DNA of 64,000 bases from NCBI GenBank assembly GCA_964576115.1, contig CAZNUA010000011.1:1-64000 (forward strand), in the 5' to 3' direction. Shown one piece after another: positions 63,185-64,000 of this stretch. The notes beneath the pieces are model-generated. The model made no database searches. It was given only the letters and a program-made list of their open reading frames with translations, and had not been told where the DNA came from. The DNA is from CAYSYY01 sp964576115 [NCBI: uncultured Gemmatimonadota bacterium] (GTDB taxonomy: Bacteria > Blakebacterota > Blakebacteria > Blakebacterales). Every line of letters begins with the position of its first letter. Position 1 is the stretch's first letter. The position numbers were made by a program, and so were the translations under genes.

Positions 63185-64000
63185 TCAGCCCGAGGAATCC
63201 GGCAGGACCGGACCGGCGCCGTCGACGGCGAACATCGCGGTAAAGGCCTGCACCCGTTCGGCCAGGTCGGCGGGTCCGACCCCGAGCAGACCCGAGAGGC
63301 TGAAGTCTTCGACGGTAAAGGAAGCCAGGACGCTGCCCACCATCAGACCGTGACGGACCGTGGCCGGCGTGACCTCTCCGCGCCAAGCCAGGTATCCGAA
63401 GAACCCGCCGGCGAAGGTATCCCCGGCACCGGTGGGATCGACCACGCGCTCGAGCGGCCAGGCGGGTAGAAAGAATAGGTCGTCGGCATGCCAGAGCACC
63501 GCGCCGTACTCGCCCCGCTTGACGATGATATAGTCGGGGCCGAGCCGGGCGGCGGACCTGATGGCCCGCAGCAGGTTCTGTTCCCCGGAGAACTGGCGGA
63601 TCTCCGCCTCGTTCATGGTCAGGCAGTGCACCCGGCCGACGAGTTCAGTGAGGGCCTCGATCTCACCGTCGATCCAGAAGTTCATGGTATCGGCCCCGAT
63701 AAAGGCCGCCTCCGAAACCATGTCGACGACCTGCAGTTGCAGGCGCGGGTGGATATTCGCCAGAAAGACAAACGGCGTATCCTCCCATCCTGCGGGCAGT
63801 TTCGGCTCGAAGGTCTCGAATACGTTCAATTGAGTGTCATATGTGACAGCCTGGTTGAGATCCGTCTCGTAACCTCCTGCCCAACGGAAGGTTCTTCCCG
63901 GAGCCGTCTCCAGCCCGCCCAGGTCGATACCCCGTCCGCGGAGCAGTTCGACGTGATCGGGGGGGAAATCCCGGCCCACCACGGCCACCATCCCGACCCG
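63185..64000 (-). CDS. PfkB-family sugar/nucleoside kinase, N terminus outside the window
   Basis: The C-terminal ~270 residues of a ribokinase-fold kinase. The frame is open to the window edge and the residues before the first methionine ([17 protein letters not shown]) fit the family, so about 40 residues lie beyond 64000. Motifs are [60 protein letters not shown] and the active-site [12 protein letters not shown]. Its position upstream of metK and ahcY suggests action on adenosine released by AhcY or on a methylthio-sugar, but this is inference. Confidence 0.88.
   Translation of the reverse strand, partial: RVGMVAVVGRDFPPDHVELLRGRGIDLGGLETAPGRTFRWAGGYETDLNQAVTYDTQLNVFETFEPKLPAGWEDTPFVFLANIHPRLQLQVVDMVSEAAFIGADTMNFWIDGEIEALTELVGRVHCLTMNEAEIRQFSGEQNLLRAIRSAARLGPDYIIVKRGEYGAVLWHADDLFFLPAWPLERVVDPTGAGDTFAGGFFGYLAWRGEVTPATVRHGLMVGSVLASFTVEDFSLSGLLGVGPADLAERVQAFTAMFAVDGAGPVLPDSSG

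Overview
The window looks like a piece of chromosome from a GC-rich, Gram-negative bacterium of the FCB kind (Gemmatimonadota, Krumholzibacteriota or Latescibacterota-like). The reasons are a full Kdo/LPS set (kdsA, kdsB, kdsC, kdsD, lpxL, lptB, lptC, an OstA-family protein, lptF, lptG), a giant SprA-type outer-membrane protein, sigma-54 with HPr kinase and mannose-type PTS parts, and FCB-style outer-membrane and beta-propeller proteins. The phylum is an inference from gene content; no rRNA is in view. Genes are tightly packed and many starts overlap the previous stop as ATGA, GTGA or TGATG. REGION 1 (1-6049) is the right end of an integrated mobile element whose left end lies outside the window. 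Reading leftward on the minus strand it carries an AlpA/excisionase-like HTH gene, a RepA-like AAA ATPase with a cluster of GTGCCC hexamers in its 3' end, a small unknown gene, and two tandem DUF2280-like (small-terminase-like) genes. Between this core and the attachment site lie AT-richer cargo genes: a lipoprotein overlapping a TIR-domain protein with an intact candidate NADase glutamate, and an unknown gene on the other strand. The element stops exactly at the 3' edge of the anticodon loop of a tRNA-Asn, of which only the 5' 38 nt remain (6050-6087). REGION 2 (6192-14.8 kb, minus) holds ctpA, tmk, rsmI, a two-protein glutamine-dependent NAD synthetase, a PtsN-like EIIA, ssb, a BadF-type sugar kinase and an MlaD-type lipid-transport protein. 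REGION 3 (about 12.3-29.3 kb, minus) is one long string of genes from uvrD/pcrA through gatC, kdsB, pyrG, kdsA, kdsC, kdsD, lpxL, lptC, ostA, lptB, rpoN, hpf, hprK, EIIA-Man, EIIB-Man and mlaD to the sugar kinase. It makes Kdo, puts it on lipid A, exports LPS, and includes a PTS/HprK/sigma-54 regulatory block. REGION 4 (29.3-40.8 kb, minus) has a LysM protein behind a clear terminator, a phosphohexomutase, a three-gene partner-switch cassette (STAS, RsbW-like kinase, membrane PP2C phosphatase), an aspartate aminotransferase, coaD, rsmD, a PilM-like protein, a pseudopilin-like protein, a ComEA-like protein and an M28 lipoprotein peptidase. REGION 5 (40.8-49.5 kb) has sprA on the minus strand, divergent from lptF-lptG. 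REGION 6 (49.6-55.2 kb) has an AT-richer beta-propeller gene, then a GntR/YtrA-type regulator with its own palindromic operator driving an ABC ATPase and a family of related membrane proteins, one of them reduced to 78 residues. REGION 7 (55.2-64 kb, minus) holds a neurotransmitter:sodium symporter-family transporter, a secreted lipoprotein with a DUF5723-like outer-membrane protein, and an S-adenosylmethionine cycle group: ahcY, metK and a PfkB-family kinase cut by the window edge. The most interesting leads are the TIR-plus-lipoprotein cargo of the tRNA-Asn element, the anticodon-loop integration site with its repeats, an unusual metal-site residue in KdsA, and a kdsB that appears to start at CTG.
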